From Stutzerimonas stutzeri (GTDB lineage Bacteria > Pseudomonadota > Gammaproteobacteria > Pseudomonadales > Pseudomonadaceae), in assembly GCF_000952685.1 (NCBI RefSeq), contig NZ_JYHV01000011.1, positions 365,019-429,018 of the forward strand: a stretch of DNA of 64,000 nt, written 5' to 3'. Position 1 is the stretch's first letter. Every line of letters begins with the position of its first letter. Of the stretch, positions 19,199-27,251 are shown one piece after another. Position numbers and translations under genes: made by a program. A model generated the notes under the pieces. The model searched no databases. It had not been told where the DNA came from and saw nothing but the letters and a program-made list of their open reading frames with translations.

Positions 19199-20403
19199 GG
19201 TGAGCGCTGGTCTACCGAGAACACATGCTTGAGGTAAGAGACGAAGGCCTCGTCGCGGCACATGGTTTTGCCCGGAGAGTCGGAGATCTTTGCCACCGGC
19301 TGGCCGTTGCAGCTGGTCATCTTGATTACCATGTTGGTCGGTTCGACGCCCGGTATGTCGCAGGTCAGCTGGGTGCCGATGCCGAAACTGGTCTTGCTGC
19401 GCCCGGCGAGTGCGCGATAGATGCCAAGGGCCTTGGGAATATCGAGACCATCGGAAAATACCAGCTGTCGGGTCATCGGGTCGATGCCGAGGCGTTGGTA
19501 ATGGGCGATGGCCTTTTCCGCCCACTCGATGGGGTCTCCCGAATCGTGGCGTAGTCCGTCGAACAGCTTCGCCAGATACAGATCGAAGTCGGCTGTGAAG
19601 GCGTCCATGGTGATGCAATCGGTAATGGCGATGCCCAGCGCGCCGCGATATTCGCGAGCCCAGCAATCCAGCGCCGCGCTCTGGCTGTCGATAAGCCTGG
19701 GCCCCAGTTGCTGGTGCGCCATGATCCATTCATGCGCCATGGTGCCCATCGGTTTGAGATCGAGTATTCGGGCCAGATGGACGTTGCTGGTGCCAACGAA
19801 ATGACCGGGGAAGCCTTCTCTCAGCCGTTCGACGACCATCGCCTGCACCGCAAAGGAAAAGCGTCGGCGGGTACCGAAGTCGGCGAGCTTGAATCCTGCC
19901 AGCTCTTCAGGGGTGGCTTCGTCGCGCAACCATTGGAGTTTTTCATCTAGCCGTGCTTCGGCTTGTTCCAGGGTAACGTGCCGATAGCGTGTCCGATTGC
20001 GCACCTCGCTGATGATGGCCAGCAGCGGGACCTCGAACAAAATTACGTGAAGCCAGGGTCCGCGCAGGTAAACCACCAGTTCGCCGGCTTCGAGCTCGAC
20101 CCTCACATAGCGCAGATCGAAGCGAAACAGCCCGAGAAAGCGAATGAAATCCGGCTGTATGTAGGGAATCGCATCGAGGAAGGCGAGCTCGTCCTGGCTG
20201 AATGTAAGCTCGGCGAGCGCTTCTATTTGCTGTCGGATGTCGTCCAGATAGGGCGCCAGATCTTCTTCAGAGCGGCTACGGAAGGCCCATTCCACTTCGG
20301 CATTGGGGTAATGGTGCAGCACCGCCTGCATCATCGTCAGCTTGTAGTAGTCGGTGTCCAGTAGGCTCTGGACGATACGGTCGGAAAAAATGCTGACGCT
20401 CAT
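19195..20403 (-). CDS. pncB: nicotinate phosphoribosyltransferase
   Basis: 402 residues, as in E. coli PncB. Family motifs include [20 protein letters not shown] at the N terminus, [22 protein letters not shown] (with the His that is phosphorylated in the ATP-driven cycle), [11 protein letters not shown], and [13 protein letters not shown] near the phosphoribosyl site. It salvages nicotinate to NaMN for NAD synthesis. A 59-residue CxxC protein is encoded 28 bases upstream on the same strand and is probably co-transcribed. Confidence 0.96.
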   Translation of the reverse strand: MSVSIFSDRIVQSLLDTDYYKLTMMQAVLHHYPNAEVEWAFRSRSEEDLAPYLDDIRQQIEALAELTFSQDELAFLDAIPYIQPDFIRFLGLFRFDLRYVRVELEAGELVVYLRGPWLHVILFEVPLLAIISEVRNRTRYRHVTLEQAEARLDEKLQWLRDEATPEELAGFKLADFGTRRRFSFAVQAMVVERLREGFPGHFVGTSNVHLARILDLKPMGTMAHEWIMAHQQLGPRLIDSQSAALDCWAREYRGALGIAITDCITMDAFTADFDLYLAKLFDGLRHDSGDPIEWAEKAIAHYQRLGIDPMTRQLVFSDGLDIPKALGIYRALAGRSKTSFGIGTQLTCDIPGVEPTNMVIKMTSCNGQPVAKISDSPGKTMCRDEAFVSYLKHVFSVDQRSP

Positions 20404-20431
20404 GGGGCTGCTCCAGGACGGCGGGTTGGTA

Positions 20432-20611
20432 TCAGGCTCCTCCGATACCTTCGATCACCTTACCGGTGCCGCCGCAGTTTTGGCATTCCCCGGGCTCATC
20501 ACGACCACTGCCGTTGCATGCAGGGCAAATATTTTCGCCGGTACCGGGCGTGCCTGGCGCTGCTTGATCACCAGGGTTGGTTGGCACTGCTCCGTTTTCT
20601 TCATCGTCCAT
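20432..20611 (-). CDS. small CxxCxGxG zinc-finger-like protein next to pncB
   Basis: 59 residues, shorter than usual gene-finding cutoffs. Translation from ATG 20611 gives an acidic, Pro/Gly-rich N-terminal half and then CPACNGSG and [10 protein letters not shown], two CxxCxGxG-type motifs as in the DnaJ zinc-binding region, spaced to bind one zinc ion. The TGA at 20432 is 28 bases before the pncB start. No other codons break the frame. The role is unknown; it may be a minimal metal-binding or chaperone-like adaptor. The ribosome site is weak. The double motif in one short frame makes coincidence unlikely. Confidence 0.75.
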   Translation of the reverse strand: MDDEENGAVPTNPGDQAAPGTPGTGENICPACNGSGRDEPGECQNCGGTGKVIEGIGGA

Positions 20612-20752
20612 GCCTATGGTTCCCCACGGAAATGTCTATATTTAACTCTCATGCTAAGTAGTGATCGGGTCGTACTCTGTGTGTCGGTTTATTGTCGCAA
20701 TACAGCACGCGGCTAACTTTTACTTAATAGTTAAAAAGAAAACGTTTTAAAC

Positions 20753-20785
20753 AAAAAAGGCAAAGGGTTTAACCTTTGCCTTTTT
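20753..20785 (-). terminator. terminator after the KGG gene
   Basis: Stem aaaaaggcaaagg / cctttgccttttt with a six-base loop; A's on the left give a T-run for the leftward transcript, and T's on the right could also stop rightward transcription. Confidence 0.85.
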
Positions 20786-20798
20786 ATGGCGAGACAAA

Positions 20799-20975
20799 TC
20801 AGCTATTGCTGTTGCGTCCACCGCCGTGGCTGTTCTGTCCACCTTTACGGCCTGCTTCCGAGGCCTTTTCCCGGTCGTTGGCAAAGTTGCCGCCACTGTT
20901 GTGGCCACCTTTCTTGCCAGCTTCCGAGGCTTTTTCGCGATCGTTGGCAAAGTTGCCGGGGTTCTTGTTTGGCAT
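20799..20975 (-). CDS. KGG-repeat stress protein (YciG/con-10 type)
   Basis: 58 residues from ATG 20975, with a strong ribosome site (GAGGAG) nine bases upstream. The protein is two copies of about 20 residues, each running NFANDREKASEAG then KKGG or RKGG, followed by a Gly/Asn/Ser tail. This is the KGG domain of the stress-induced con-10/YciG family, small hydrophilic proteins made in stationary phase or under stress. The biochemical role is unsettled. It has its own terminator and no operon partner. A longer frame on the same strand (20747-21070) is a shadow of it. Confidence 0.88.
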   Translation of the reverse strand: MPNKNPGNFANDREKASEAGKKGGHNSGGNFANDREKASEAGRKGGQNSHGGGRNSNS

Positions 20976-21193
20976 GTCTTTTTCTCCTCAATGGATACAG
21001 ACGCTAAAGGGTCGATAAACTCATCGGCCTTCATGGTTTCAGAGCTCGGTTTCGTCTCAGGAGTTTCCATTGGCGAACAAACGGCAGACGAATGGTTATC
21101 GTGGCTAGTTGGAACTATGTCGAGTGCAAAGTTAAGCGAAACGGCAATGCTATTAGTACAGCAAGTTACATCGAACTTGCTGCCACATTGATT

Positions 21194-21427
21194 TCACGCC
21201 GCCAGTATCAGTTGACGCTGCGCGAGCAAGCGCATCACATAGCCGATCTTGAGCGCGGTGGGACCGAGAATCACCAGCGCATGGCAGGCAACCACGGCAC
21301 CGAGCGGCAGATGGCGGTCGAACATGTACGCACCAGCGACGCCGGACAGAAGCAATACCAGGCCGATCGTCATGCAGAGATTGGCGATAACGAGCAGGCG
21401 ATGCGGATCAAAGGGTTGCAGGGTCAT
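21194..21427 (-). CDS. ppyR: PpyR-like two-helix membrane protein
   Basis: 77 residues from ATG 21427, with GAGGGAA before it. Two hydrophobic segments (about 12-35 and 43-63) are joined by a short charged loop, FDRHLPLG. In P. aeruginosa the gene next to fhp is ppyR, a small membrane regulator linked to Psl and pyoverdine expression; size, topology and position directly after fhp all agree. The name is based on this synteny and resemblance, not on a catalytic motif. Co-transcription with fhp is likely (about 60 bases between). Confidence 0.72.
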   Translation of the reverse strand: MTLQPFDPHRLLVIANLCMTIGLVLLLSGVAGAYMFDRHLPLGAVVACHALVILGPTALKIGYVMRLLAQRQLILAA

Positions 21428-21488
21428 CGGAATTCCCTCATGACGATGGGCTGATTTGAGGGGCAGCGGCAGGCTGACCCTCCCGAAC

Positions 21489-22667
21489 TCACTCCAGCGC
21501 CGAAGCCGGGCCGAAAAACTCGTAGCGGGTCTGCTGCTCCGGTACTCCCAGCGTCCGCAACTGCCGGCGAATCGCCGCCATGAAGGGTTTTGGACCGAGG
21601 AAATAGGCGTCCAGATCGCGGTCGGCAGGCAGCCAGGCATCCAGCCGTTCCTCAGTCATCAGACCAACAGCGTCCGGCTGGTTGTCCTCGCCCTGATGTT
21701 CGTCATAGCAGTAGAAGCGCTTGAGATGCCCATGCCGCTCGGCCAGTGCGTCGATCGTCTGGCGGAACGCGTGGCTGTCGGCATTGCGAGTGCAATGGAT
21801 GAAGTGGATCGGTCGTTCGGTGGCGACGGCTTCCTCGAGCATTGCCAGCGTCGGGGTAATCCCTACACCGCCACTGATGAGCACGAGGGGCTTGTCGCTG
21901 GGCTGCAGCGTGAACTCGCCAGCGGGTGCAAACAGCTCGAGGCTTTGGCCTTCTTCCATGCGATGCAAGGCATTGGACGCCACTCCGCCTGGCTCGCGCT
22001 TGACGCTGATGCGGTAGTCGCGGCCGTTGCTAGCGGCAGACAGCGAATAGTTGCGGCGAATCTCCTGACCATCCACTTGAAGGCGCAGGCCGATGTATTG
22101 CCCGGGCTTGTGCCTGACCACTGCACCGCCATCTTCCGGTTCCAGGTAGAGCGAGACGATCTCTGCGCTCTCGGCCACTTTGCGGGCGAGTCGGAAGCGT
22201 CGCGCGCCGCGCCAGCCGCCGGGGGCATCGGCCGTGGCGCTGTACAGCTGTTCTTCAGTGCCGATGAGAATGTCGGCTAGCTGGCCATAGGCGGCGGCCC
22301 AGGCATCGATCACCTCGTCGGTGGCTATCGCTTTGCCGAGCACTTCGCGAATCGCGCGCAGCAGACATGAACCGACAATGGGGTAGTGCTCCGGCAGTAC
22401 TTGCAGAGCGACATGCTTGTTGACGACCTGGGAAACCAACCCGCCGAGCTGGTCCAGACGATCGATATGCTTGGCGTACATCAGCACGCCATTGGCCAAG
22501 GCACGGGGCTGGTCGCCGCTGGCCTGGTGTGCCTGGTTGAACAAGGGACGTACTTCGGGGTGTTCGGCCAGCATTAATTTGTAGAAGTGATTGGTCAGCG
22601 CTTCACCACCGGTTTCCAGCAGCGGGACGGTGGCTTTGATCAGGGCACGTTGTTCAGCGCAAAGCAT
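21489..22667 (-). CDS. fhp: flavohemoglobin, nitric oxide dioxygenase
   Basis: 392 residues. The globin domain (1-140) has Tyr29, Gln53 and the haem-ligand His85 (VNKHVAL). The FAD-binding domain shows RNYSLS and GQYIGLRL; the NAD-binding part shows SGGVGITPTLAML and ends with YEFFGP. The enzyme oxidises NO to nitrate with O2 and NADH. The start at 22667 matches the family N terminus; the frame runs 21 codons further up. The upstream region contains NO-type regulator motifs and an ANR/DNR-like box (separate entries). No fhpR gene is adjacent, unlike in P. aeruginosa. Confidence 0.96.
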   Translation of the reverse strand: MLCAEQRALIKATVPLLETGGEALTNHFYKLMLAEHPEVRPLFNQAHQASGDQPRALANGVLMYAKHIDRLDQLGGLVSQVVNKHVALQVLPEHYPIVGSCLLRAIREVLGKAIATDEVIDAWAAAYGQLADILIGTEEQLYSATADAPGGWRGARRFRLARKVAESAEIVSLYLEPEDGGAVVRHKPGQYIGLRLQVDGQEIRRNYSLSAASNGRDYRISVKREPGGVASNALHRMEEGQSLELFAPAGEFTLQPSDKPLVLISGGVGITPTLAMLEEAVATERPIHFIHCTRNADSHAFRQTIDALAERHGHLKRFYCYDEHQGEDNQPDAVGLMTEERLDAWLPADRDLDAYFLGPKPFMAAIRRQLRTLGVPEQQTRYEFFGPASALE

Positions 22668-22774
22668 GGATAGGCTCCAGATGATTGGGACGCCTGTCTC
22701 TGATGTACGGTGCGCAATCAAGCGCTGCACGGACAGGTTGCCCTATCTCTTTCAATAACCGTTCCAGCTTGGAA

Positions 22775-22788
22775 TTGACCAGAATCAA
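22775..22788 (-). promoter_or_regulatory. ANR/DNR (FNR-type) box upstream of fhp
   Basis: Read on the minus strand: TTGAT-TCTG-GTCAA, nine of ten matches to TTGAT-N4-ATCAA. Its centre is about 115 bases before the fhp start, so a start of transcription about 41 bases downstream would leave a leader of about 75 bases. ANR senses low oxygen and DNR senses NO in pseudomonads. Binding is inferred. Confidence 0.55.
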
Positions 22789-22807
22789 GGGCTTGCGCAG
22801 CGGAGGG

Positions 22808-22861
22808 GTGATTTAAACCCCTATTAAGAGGGTTCGCGGAACCCTTATCGGTCATAACTAC
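22808..22861 (-). promoter_or_regulatory. cluster of three GT-N7-AC motifs (NorR/FhpR-like)
   Basis: GT-N7-AC occurs at 22808-22818, 22832-22842 and 22851-22861. The first lies inside a six-base dyad (AGGGGT/ACCCCT), the second inside another (AGGGTT/AACCCT); the third has three-base arms. NorR, the NO-sensing sigma-54 activator, binds GT-N7-AC elements in groups of two or three. They lie 140-190 bases before fhp, a normal distance for an enhancer. I did not find a convincing -24/-12 promoter. Confidence 0.5.
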
Positions 22862-22952
22862 CATTTTTTTCTTGCCCCGAGTCATTGACCGAACCGCTAT
22901 GCCGCGCTGGTGTTCTATAGCAATGACTATTAGCAGGCTTATGGAGGCAAGT

Positions 22953-23177
22953 ATGGAGAATTACCACATCATGCACGACGGCGACCGCTGGGTACTGCGC
23001 GAGGAAGGAGACAAGCGAGCGCTACTCGAGGCCACGACCAAGGAAGACATCATCAACGAGACCCGCGACTACATGAAGCTGCGTACCGCCTCGGTGAAAA
23101 TCCATACTCAGGATGGCCAGATCGAAGAGGAGCGGACCTACCCCCGCGACCAGGATCCTCGCGCGACCAAGGGTTGA
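22953..23177 (+). CDS. DUF2188-type small protein
   Basis: 74 residues from ATG 22953, which follows GGAGG at 22943-22947. The opening MENYHIMHDGDRWVLREEGDKR matches the DUF2188 pattern of an aromatic strand, a GDRW turn and a charged loop; the rest is predicted alpha/beta with a charged, Arg/Asp-rich tail. DUF2188 proteins are small soluble proteins without a settled function. It is divergent from fhp and shares its control region, but nothing shows shared regulation. The longer upstream frame is not supported. Confidence 0.78.
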   Translation: MENYHIMHDGDRWVLREEGDKRALLEATTKEDIINETRDYMKLRTASVKIHTQDGQIEEERTYPRDQDPRATKG

Positions 23178-23179
23178 AA

Positions 23180-24067
23180 TCAGGCGAGTCGTATATCGAG
23201 TCGGTGCTGGGCCAGCCGCACGCCCAGTGCCACAGTCCAGCACGAGAGAATGAAAGGCATGGTCAGCGCGGGCAGGCCCAGCTGATCGAAAACCAGCTTG
23301 GAGCCTATGGCCAGCGCGATGCCCAGCGCTGGCATCAGCGCAGATCGGTGCATCTGGCTCAGCGCCAGAGCTGCCAGCGCCGGGTTATAGCCGGCCAAGC
23401 CGGCCAACGCCTGCGATTCCGTTATGCCAGTCAGCAACGCGGCATATACCCCGACGGCCGAGCCACATAAGGCCCACAGCCCGGCGCGTCGATCGGCGAT
23501 CAATACGGCCAGTAGCAGGCAAAGCCCCGCCGCGGGCTCACCGAGAAACATCACCTGACCCATGCCGCTCGCCATGGCGCCTATGGCAACCAAACCATCC
23601 AAGCCGGATTCGTGCGCTCGAGCGTCGGCGACCGAGCCGAGCATGCCGGCCCCGGCCAAGGCCAACCAGCCGAAAAGTACGAAAGCCAGAGTGAACACTG
23701 CTGGCCCTCCACGTTCGCGCATGGTTTGCAGCAAGCGCCGCTGCAACAGACTGGAGAGCGCCCCGGCCAGGGCCACCAGTAGCAGTGCGGGTGCCGACGG
23801 TCCCAGCACAAGGGTGATCAGCAGTCCCAGCAATGTCGAGTTGTAGCCGTAGAGGCCACTCTCGATATCCTGGCGTTCATAAGCCAGGCATCGGGCGGTA
23901 AGGGTTCCGCTGATCAGGCCGAGCAGGCCGCCGGGCAGCAGCGAAGGCGCGTACAGGCTGATAGTGACAAGGATCATCAACCCGCAGACCGGATTCGCCT
24001 GCAGAAAAATCTGGCTGACGCCGTTGAGCAGCGCATGTAATGCAGGCGGCAGGTGGATGCGGCGCAT
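23180..24067 (-). CDS. urea transporter (UT/Yut family)
   Basis: 295 residues with about ten hydrophobic segments in two similar halves, the fold of UT urea channels. The N-terminal half contains GVSQIFLQANPVCGLMIL and YGYNSTLLGL; the C-terminal half repeats with FLGEPAAGLCLLLAVLI and AGYNPALAALAL. The paired NPxxG- and YNxxL-like motifs line the urea pore. It lets urea pass down its gradient. No urease or urea amidolyase gene is in the window. It follows pyk on the same strand with 80 bases between, so it could be at the end of that transcript. Confidence 0.85.
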   Translation of the reverse strand: MRRIHLPPALHALLNGVSQIFLQANPVCGLMILVTISLYAPSLLPGGLLGLISGTLTARCLAYERQDIESGLYGYNSTLLGLLITLVLGPSAPALLLVALAGALSSLLQRRLLQTMRERGGPAVFTLAFVLFGWLALAGAGMLGSVADARAHESGLDGLVAIGAMASGMGQVMFLGEPAAGLCLLLAVLIADRRAGLWALCGSAVGVYAALLTGITESQALAGLAGYNPALAALALSQMHRSALMPALGIALAIGSKLVFDQLGLPALTMPFILSCWTVALGVRLAQHRLDIRLA

Positions 24068-24150
24068 GGTGGGATATCTATACGCGAAGCGGGCGATTGG
24101 GGCGGCAGCTGGCGCCTCGCCTGCATGGCAGATGCAGGCGAGGGCACCGG

Positions 24151-25566
24151 TTAGTTGAGTGTCTCGATTCGCAGAGAATTGGTCGTGCCCGGCTGCCCCA
24201 GGGGCACGCCTGCGGTGATCACCACGGTGTCGCCGGTGCCGGCCATGCCCTGTGCGCGAGCGATATCCAAGGCGTTCAGGCAGACGTGCTCCATGTCGTG
24301 CATCGGTGCATCGATTACCGAATAGACCCCCCAGGCCACGGTCAGTTTGCGTGCGGTCGCCACGTTGGGCGTCAGGCTGAGAATCGGTGTGCTCGGCCGT
24401 TCGCGCGAGGCGCGCAGGCTCGAACGGCCGGACTCGGTGTAGTTCACCAGCACCGCGACCGGCAGGATGCCGCTGATACGGCGGATGGCGCAGCTGATGG
24501 CATCCGGCAGCGTGGCTTCGGCGTTGGGCCGATGCACGTCGAGCTGGGCCTGGAAGTCAGGACCGCTCTCCACCTGGCGGATGATCTTGCTCATCATGCT
24601 CACCGCTTCGAGTGGGTAATCGCCGGATGCGGTTTCGGCCGAGAGCATCACCGCGTCGGCACCTTCAGCCACGGCGTTGGCGACGTCCGTCACTTCGGCT
24701 CGGGTTGGGGCGGGAGAGAAGCGCATCGACTCCAGCATCTGTGTAGCGACCACCACCGGACGGCCCAACTGACGGCAGGTGCGGACGATGTTTTTCTGGA
24801 TGCGAGGAACATTTTCCGCCGGTACTTCGACTCCCAGGTCACCGCGCGCCACCATGATCGCGTCGCTCAGGCGGGCAATTTCGCGCAGATGCTGCACCGC
24901 CGAGGGCTTCTCGATCTTGGCCATGAGGAAGGCGCGGCCACCGATCAGCTCGCGGGCTTCGTGAATGTCCTGTGGACGTTGGACGAACGACAGCGCTACC
25001 CAGTCGACACCCAGATCCAGGCCGAAGGCCAGATCGCGCCGATCCTTCTCGGTCAGCGGGCTGAGTTCCAGTACCGCTTCGGGCACGTTGACGCCCTTGC
25101 GGTCGGACAGCTCGCCACCGGCGATCACTCGTGTGTCGATGGCATCGGCGTGCTTGGAAACTACCGTCAGGCGCAGGCGGCCATCGTCCACCAGCAGGCT
25201 CATGCCTGGCTGCAGCGCATCGATGATTTCCGGGTGTGGCAGGTTGACCCGCGTGCGGTCACCCGGTGTCGGGTCGAGGTCCAGGCGCAGCGTCTGGCCG
25301 CGGGTCAGCTGTATCTTGCCTTCGGCGAAGCGGCCGACGCGCAGCTTTGGGCCTTGCAGGTCCATGAGGATGCCGATCGGCTGATTCAGCTGGCGCTCCA
25401 CCTCGCGAATCCAGGCGAAGCGCTCGGCATGGTCGGCGTGCTCGCCATGACTGAAATTGAGACGGAACAGGTTGACCCCGTTCTCCACCAGCTCGCGCAC
25501 GTCATCGATGCTGCGGGTGGCAGGGCCCAGGGTGGCGAGGATCTTGACCTTCTTGTCGGGTGTCAT
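24151..25566 (-). CDS. pykF: pyruvate kinase
   Basis: 471 residues. Conserved blocks are complete: KILATLGPATRS at the N terminus, RLNFSHG, MDLQGPKLRVG, AKIEKPSAVQHL with the catalytic Lys, MVARGDLGVE for metal binding, and TQMLESM before a C-terminal regulatory domain. It makes ATP and pyruvate from phosphoenolpyruvate. It is last in a run of five genes that turn glyoxylate into 2-phosphoglycerate and on to pyruvate, the same order as in P. aeruginosa, where the gene is called pykF. A second pyruvate kinase is usual elsewhere in such genomes. Confidence 0.95.
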   Translation of the reverse strand: MTPDKKVKILATLGPATRSIDDVRELVENGVNLFRLNFSHGEHADHAERFAWIREVERQLNQPIGILMDLQGPKLRVGRFAEGKIQLTRGQTLRLDLDPTPGDRTRVNLPHPEIIDALQPGMSLLVDDGRLRLTVVSKHADAIDTRVIAGGELSDRKGVNVPEAVLELSPLTEKDRRDLAFGLDLGVDWVALSFVQRPQDIHEARELIGGRAFLMAKIEKPSAVQHLREIARLSDAIMVARGDLGVEVPAENVPRIQKNIVRTCRQLGRPVVVATQMLESMRFSPAPTRAEVTDVANAVAEGADAVMLSAETASGDYPLEAVSMMSKIIRQVESGPDFQAQLDVHRPNAEATLPDAISCAIRRISGILPVAVLVNYTESGRSSLRASRERPSTPILSLTPNVATARKLTVAWGVYSVIDAPMHDMEHVCLNALDIARAQGMAGTGDTVVITAGVPLGQPGTTNSLRIETLN

Positions 25567-25597
25567 GGCAGGCTCTATCGGCAGTTGTTTTTATGAA

Positions 25598-25632
25598 ACG
25601 CGTGTAACAGACGCGTGTAACAGACGCGTCTG
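25598..25632. repeat. short tandem repeat and palindrome in the pyk leader
   Basis: ACGCGTGTAACAG occurs twice in tandem (25598-25610, 25611-25623), then the 12-base palindrome CAGACGCGTCTG (25621-25632). It sits in the 102-base gap between ttuD and pyk and could act as an operator or transcript hairpin. Confidence 0.6.
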
Positions 25633-25668
25633 GCTGATGTATGAACAGACGCGCGTAGCTACCGCCCG

Positions 25669-26940
25669 CTAGCGGGGCGACGGCAGGATAAGGATGGCGC
25701 GGAAATCGTTGACGTTGGTGCGGGTCGGGCCGGTCACCAGCAGGGCGTCGAGCGCCTGGAAATAACCGTAGCCATTGTTGTTGGCCAGTTCGTCCGCGGC
25801 GCTGAGACCCAGGGCTTCGGCGCGTGCGTAGCTGTCTGGAGTCATCAGCGCGCCGGCGTTGTCTTCCGAGCCGTCGATGCCGTCGGTGTCACCGGCCAGC
25901 GCGTACACGCCGGGCAGGCCCTGCAGGTTTTCCGTCAGGCTCAGGAGGAATTCGGCGTTGCGTCCACCGCGACCGTTGCCGCGCACCGTCACGGTGGTTT
26001 CCCCGCCGGAGAGGATCACGCAGGGCGGGGCGATCGGCTGGCCGTGCAGCACCACCTGGCGGGCGATGCCGCCGTGAACCTTGGCCACTTCACGCGATTC
26101 GCCTTCCAGGTCGCCGAGGATCAGGGGGGGGATGCCGGCGGCGCGAGCCTTCTCGGCCGCGGCGTCGAGAGACTGCTGCGGCTTGGCGATCAGCTGGAAG
26201 TGGCTGCGCGACAGGCAGGGATCGTTGGGCTTGACGGTTTCGGAGCGTGGGTCTTCCAGCCAGGCACGAACATTCGCCGGAATCTCGATGTCGTAGCGTG
26301 TCAGGATCGCCAGCGCTTCGGCCGAGGTGGTCGGGTCCGCCACTGTGGGACCGGAGGCGATCACCGTCGCTTCATCGCCCGGCACATCGGAAATCGCATA
26401 GGTATAGACACTCGCCGGCCAGCAGGCCTTGGCCAGACGACCGCCTTTGATCGCCGAGAGGTGCTTGCGCACGCAGTTCATCTCGCCGATATGGGCACCG
26501 GAGCGCAATAGCGCCTTGTTGATCGCCTGCTTGTCGGCCAGGCTGATGCCTTCGGCGGGCAGTGCCAGCAGCGAGGAGCCGCCGCCGGAGAGCAGGAAAA
26601 TCACCCGGTCGCTTTCCTCGAGATTGCTGACCATGTCCAGCACGCGGCGGGCGACGCGCTCGCCGGCATCGTCCGGCACCGGGTGGGCGGCCTCGACCAC
26701 TTCAATCTTGCGGCAATCGGCACCGTGGCCATACCGCGTCACCACCAGCCCGGAGAGTTCGCCTTCCCATACCGCTTCGATGGCTTCGGCCATGGCGGCC
26801 GCTGCCTTGCCAGCGCCAATGACGATGGCACGTCCGCTGCGATCGGCCGGCAGGTGATCGGCCAGTACCTGGCGTGGGTGGGCGGCGTCGATGGCGGCGG
26901 TGAACAGCTCGCGCAGCAGGGCTTGTGGGTCGAGGCTCAT
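25669..26940 (-). CDS. ttuD: glycerate 2-kinase / hydroxypyruvate reductase (TtuD, MOFRL family)
   Basis: 423 residues. The family's N-terminal domain has VIGAGKAAAAMAEA and the strongly conserved FLLSGGGSSLLALPAEG; the C-terminal MOFRL domain shows LSGGETTVTVRGNGRGGRNAEF and GDTDGIDG. Older annotation calls it hydroxypyruvate reductase; the fold is that of class II glycerate kinase making 2-phosphoglycerate. Between glxR (tartronate semialdehyde to glycerate) and pyk, the kinase role fits best. Start MSLDPQALL has an AGGAG ribosome site upstream. An unusual 311-base gap with several inverted repeats separates it from glxR. Confidence 0.9.
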   Translation of the reverse strand: MSLDPQALLRELFTAAIDAAHPRQVLADHLPADRSGRAIVIGAGKAAAAMAEAIEAVWEGELSGLVVTRYGHGADCRKIEVVEAAHPVPDDAGERVARRVLDMVSNLEESDRVIFLLSGGGSSLLALPAEGISLADKQAINKALLRSGAHIGEMNCVRKHLSAIKGGRLAKACWPASVYTYAISDVPGDEATVIASGPTVADPTTSAEALAILTRYDIEIPANVRAWLEDPRSETVKPNDPCLSRSHFQLIAKPQQSLDAAAEKARAAGIPPLILGDLEGESREVAKVHGGIARQVVLHGQPIAPPCVILSGGETTVTVRGNGRGGRNAEFLLSLTENLQGLPGVYALAGDTDGIDGSEDNAGALMTPDSYARAEALGLSAADELANNNGYGYFQALDALLVTGPTRTNVNDFRAILILPSPR

Positions 26941-27251
26941 GTACTGCTCCTTCTAATGGGTCTGGAGCCGATTCCAGACCTTAGTGCTCGACAATGCAAG
27001 CGCTAAGGTCTGGAATCGACCTACCCGGCAGTCGGGCCGTGACTCCTTCTGCCGGGCGGGTCGAAAGGGGCGCCGCCCGGAGGCGGCAAGCAAAGCAGGT
27101 GCTGAACAGGGTTTGTTGCGTCGTGGGAACGTGATTCCAAGTACGGCAACCGACTTCGCTTTTGAGTGGCGTTGAGCGCAGCGCCATTCAGCGTTGCTGT
27201 CTGGGTCCAACGCTGAATGACGCGGCTCAACTCAACTCGGTTGCTTCCCGA
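26941..27251. other. structured intergenic region inside the glyoxylate operon
   Basis: 311 bases with no gene and at least four inverted repeats: GGTCTGGA/TTCCAGACC (26959-26980), an 18-base arm pair at 26971-26988 and 26999-27016 with one mismatch, CCCGGCAG/CTGCCGGG (about 27024-27056), and CATTCAGCGTT/AACGCTGAATG (about 27186-27220). Three copies of the GGTCTGGA core occur, one inverted. They may be repeat-element insertions or structures that set the ratio of ttuD/pyk to glxR message. Confidence 0.7.

Noticed and set aside
20747..21070. 107-codon leftward frame over the KGG gene
   Set aside because: It is a different reading frame of the KGG coding region; the KGG frame has the strong ribosome site and family motifs, and this one ends in the terminator.
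22690..22760. Sigma-54 -24/-12 promoter for fhp
   Set aside because: Expected with NorR-type sites, but no GG-N10-GC with supporting bases could be found by eye, so it is not listed as a feature.
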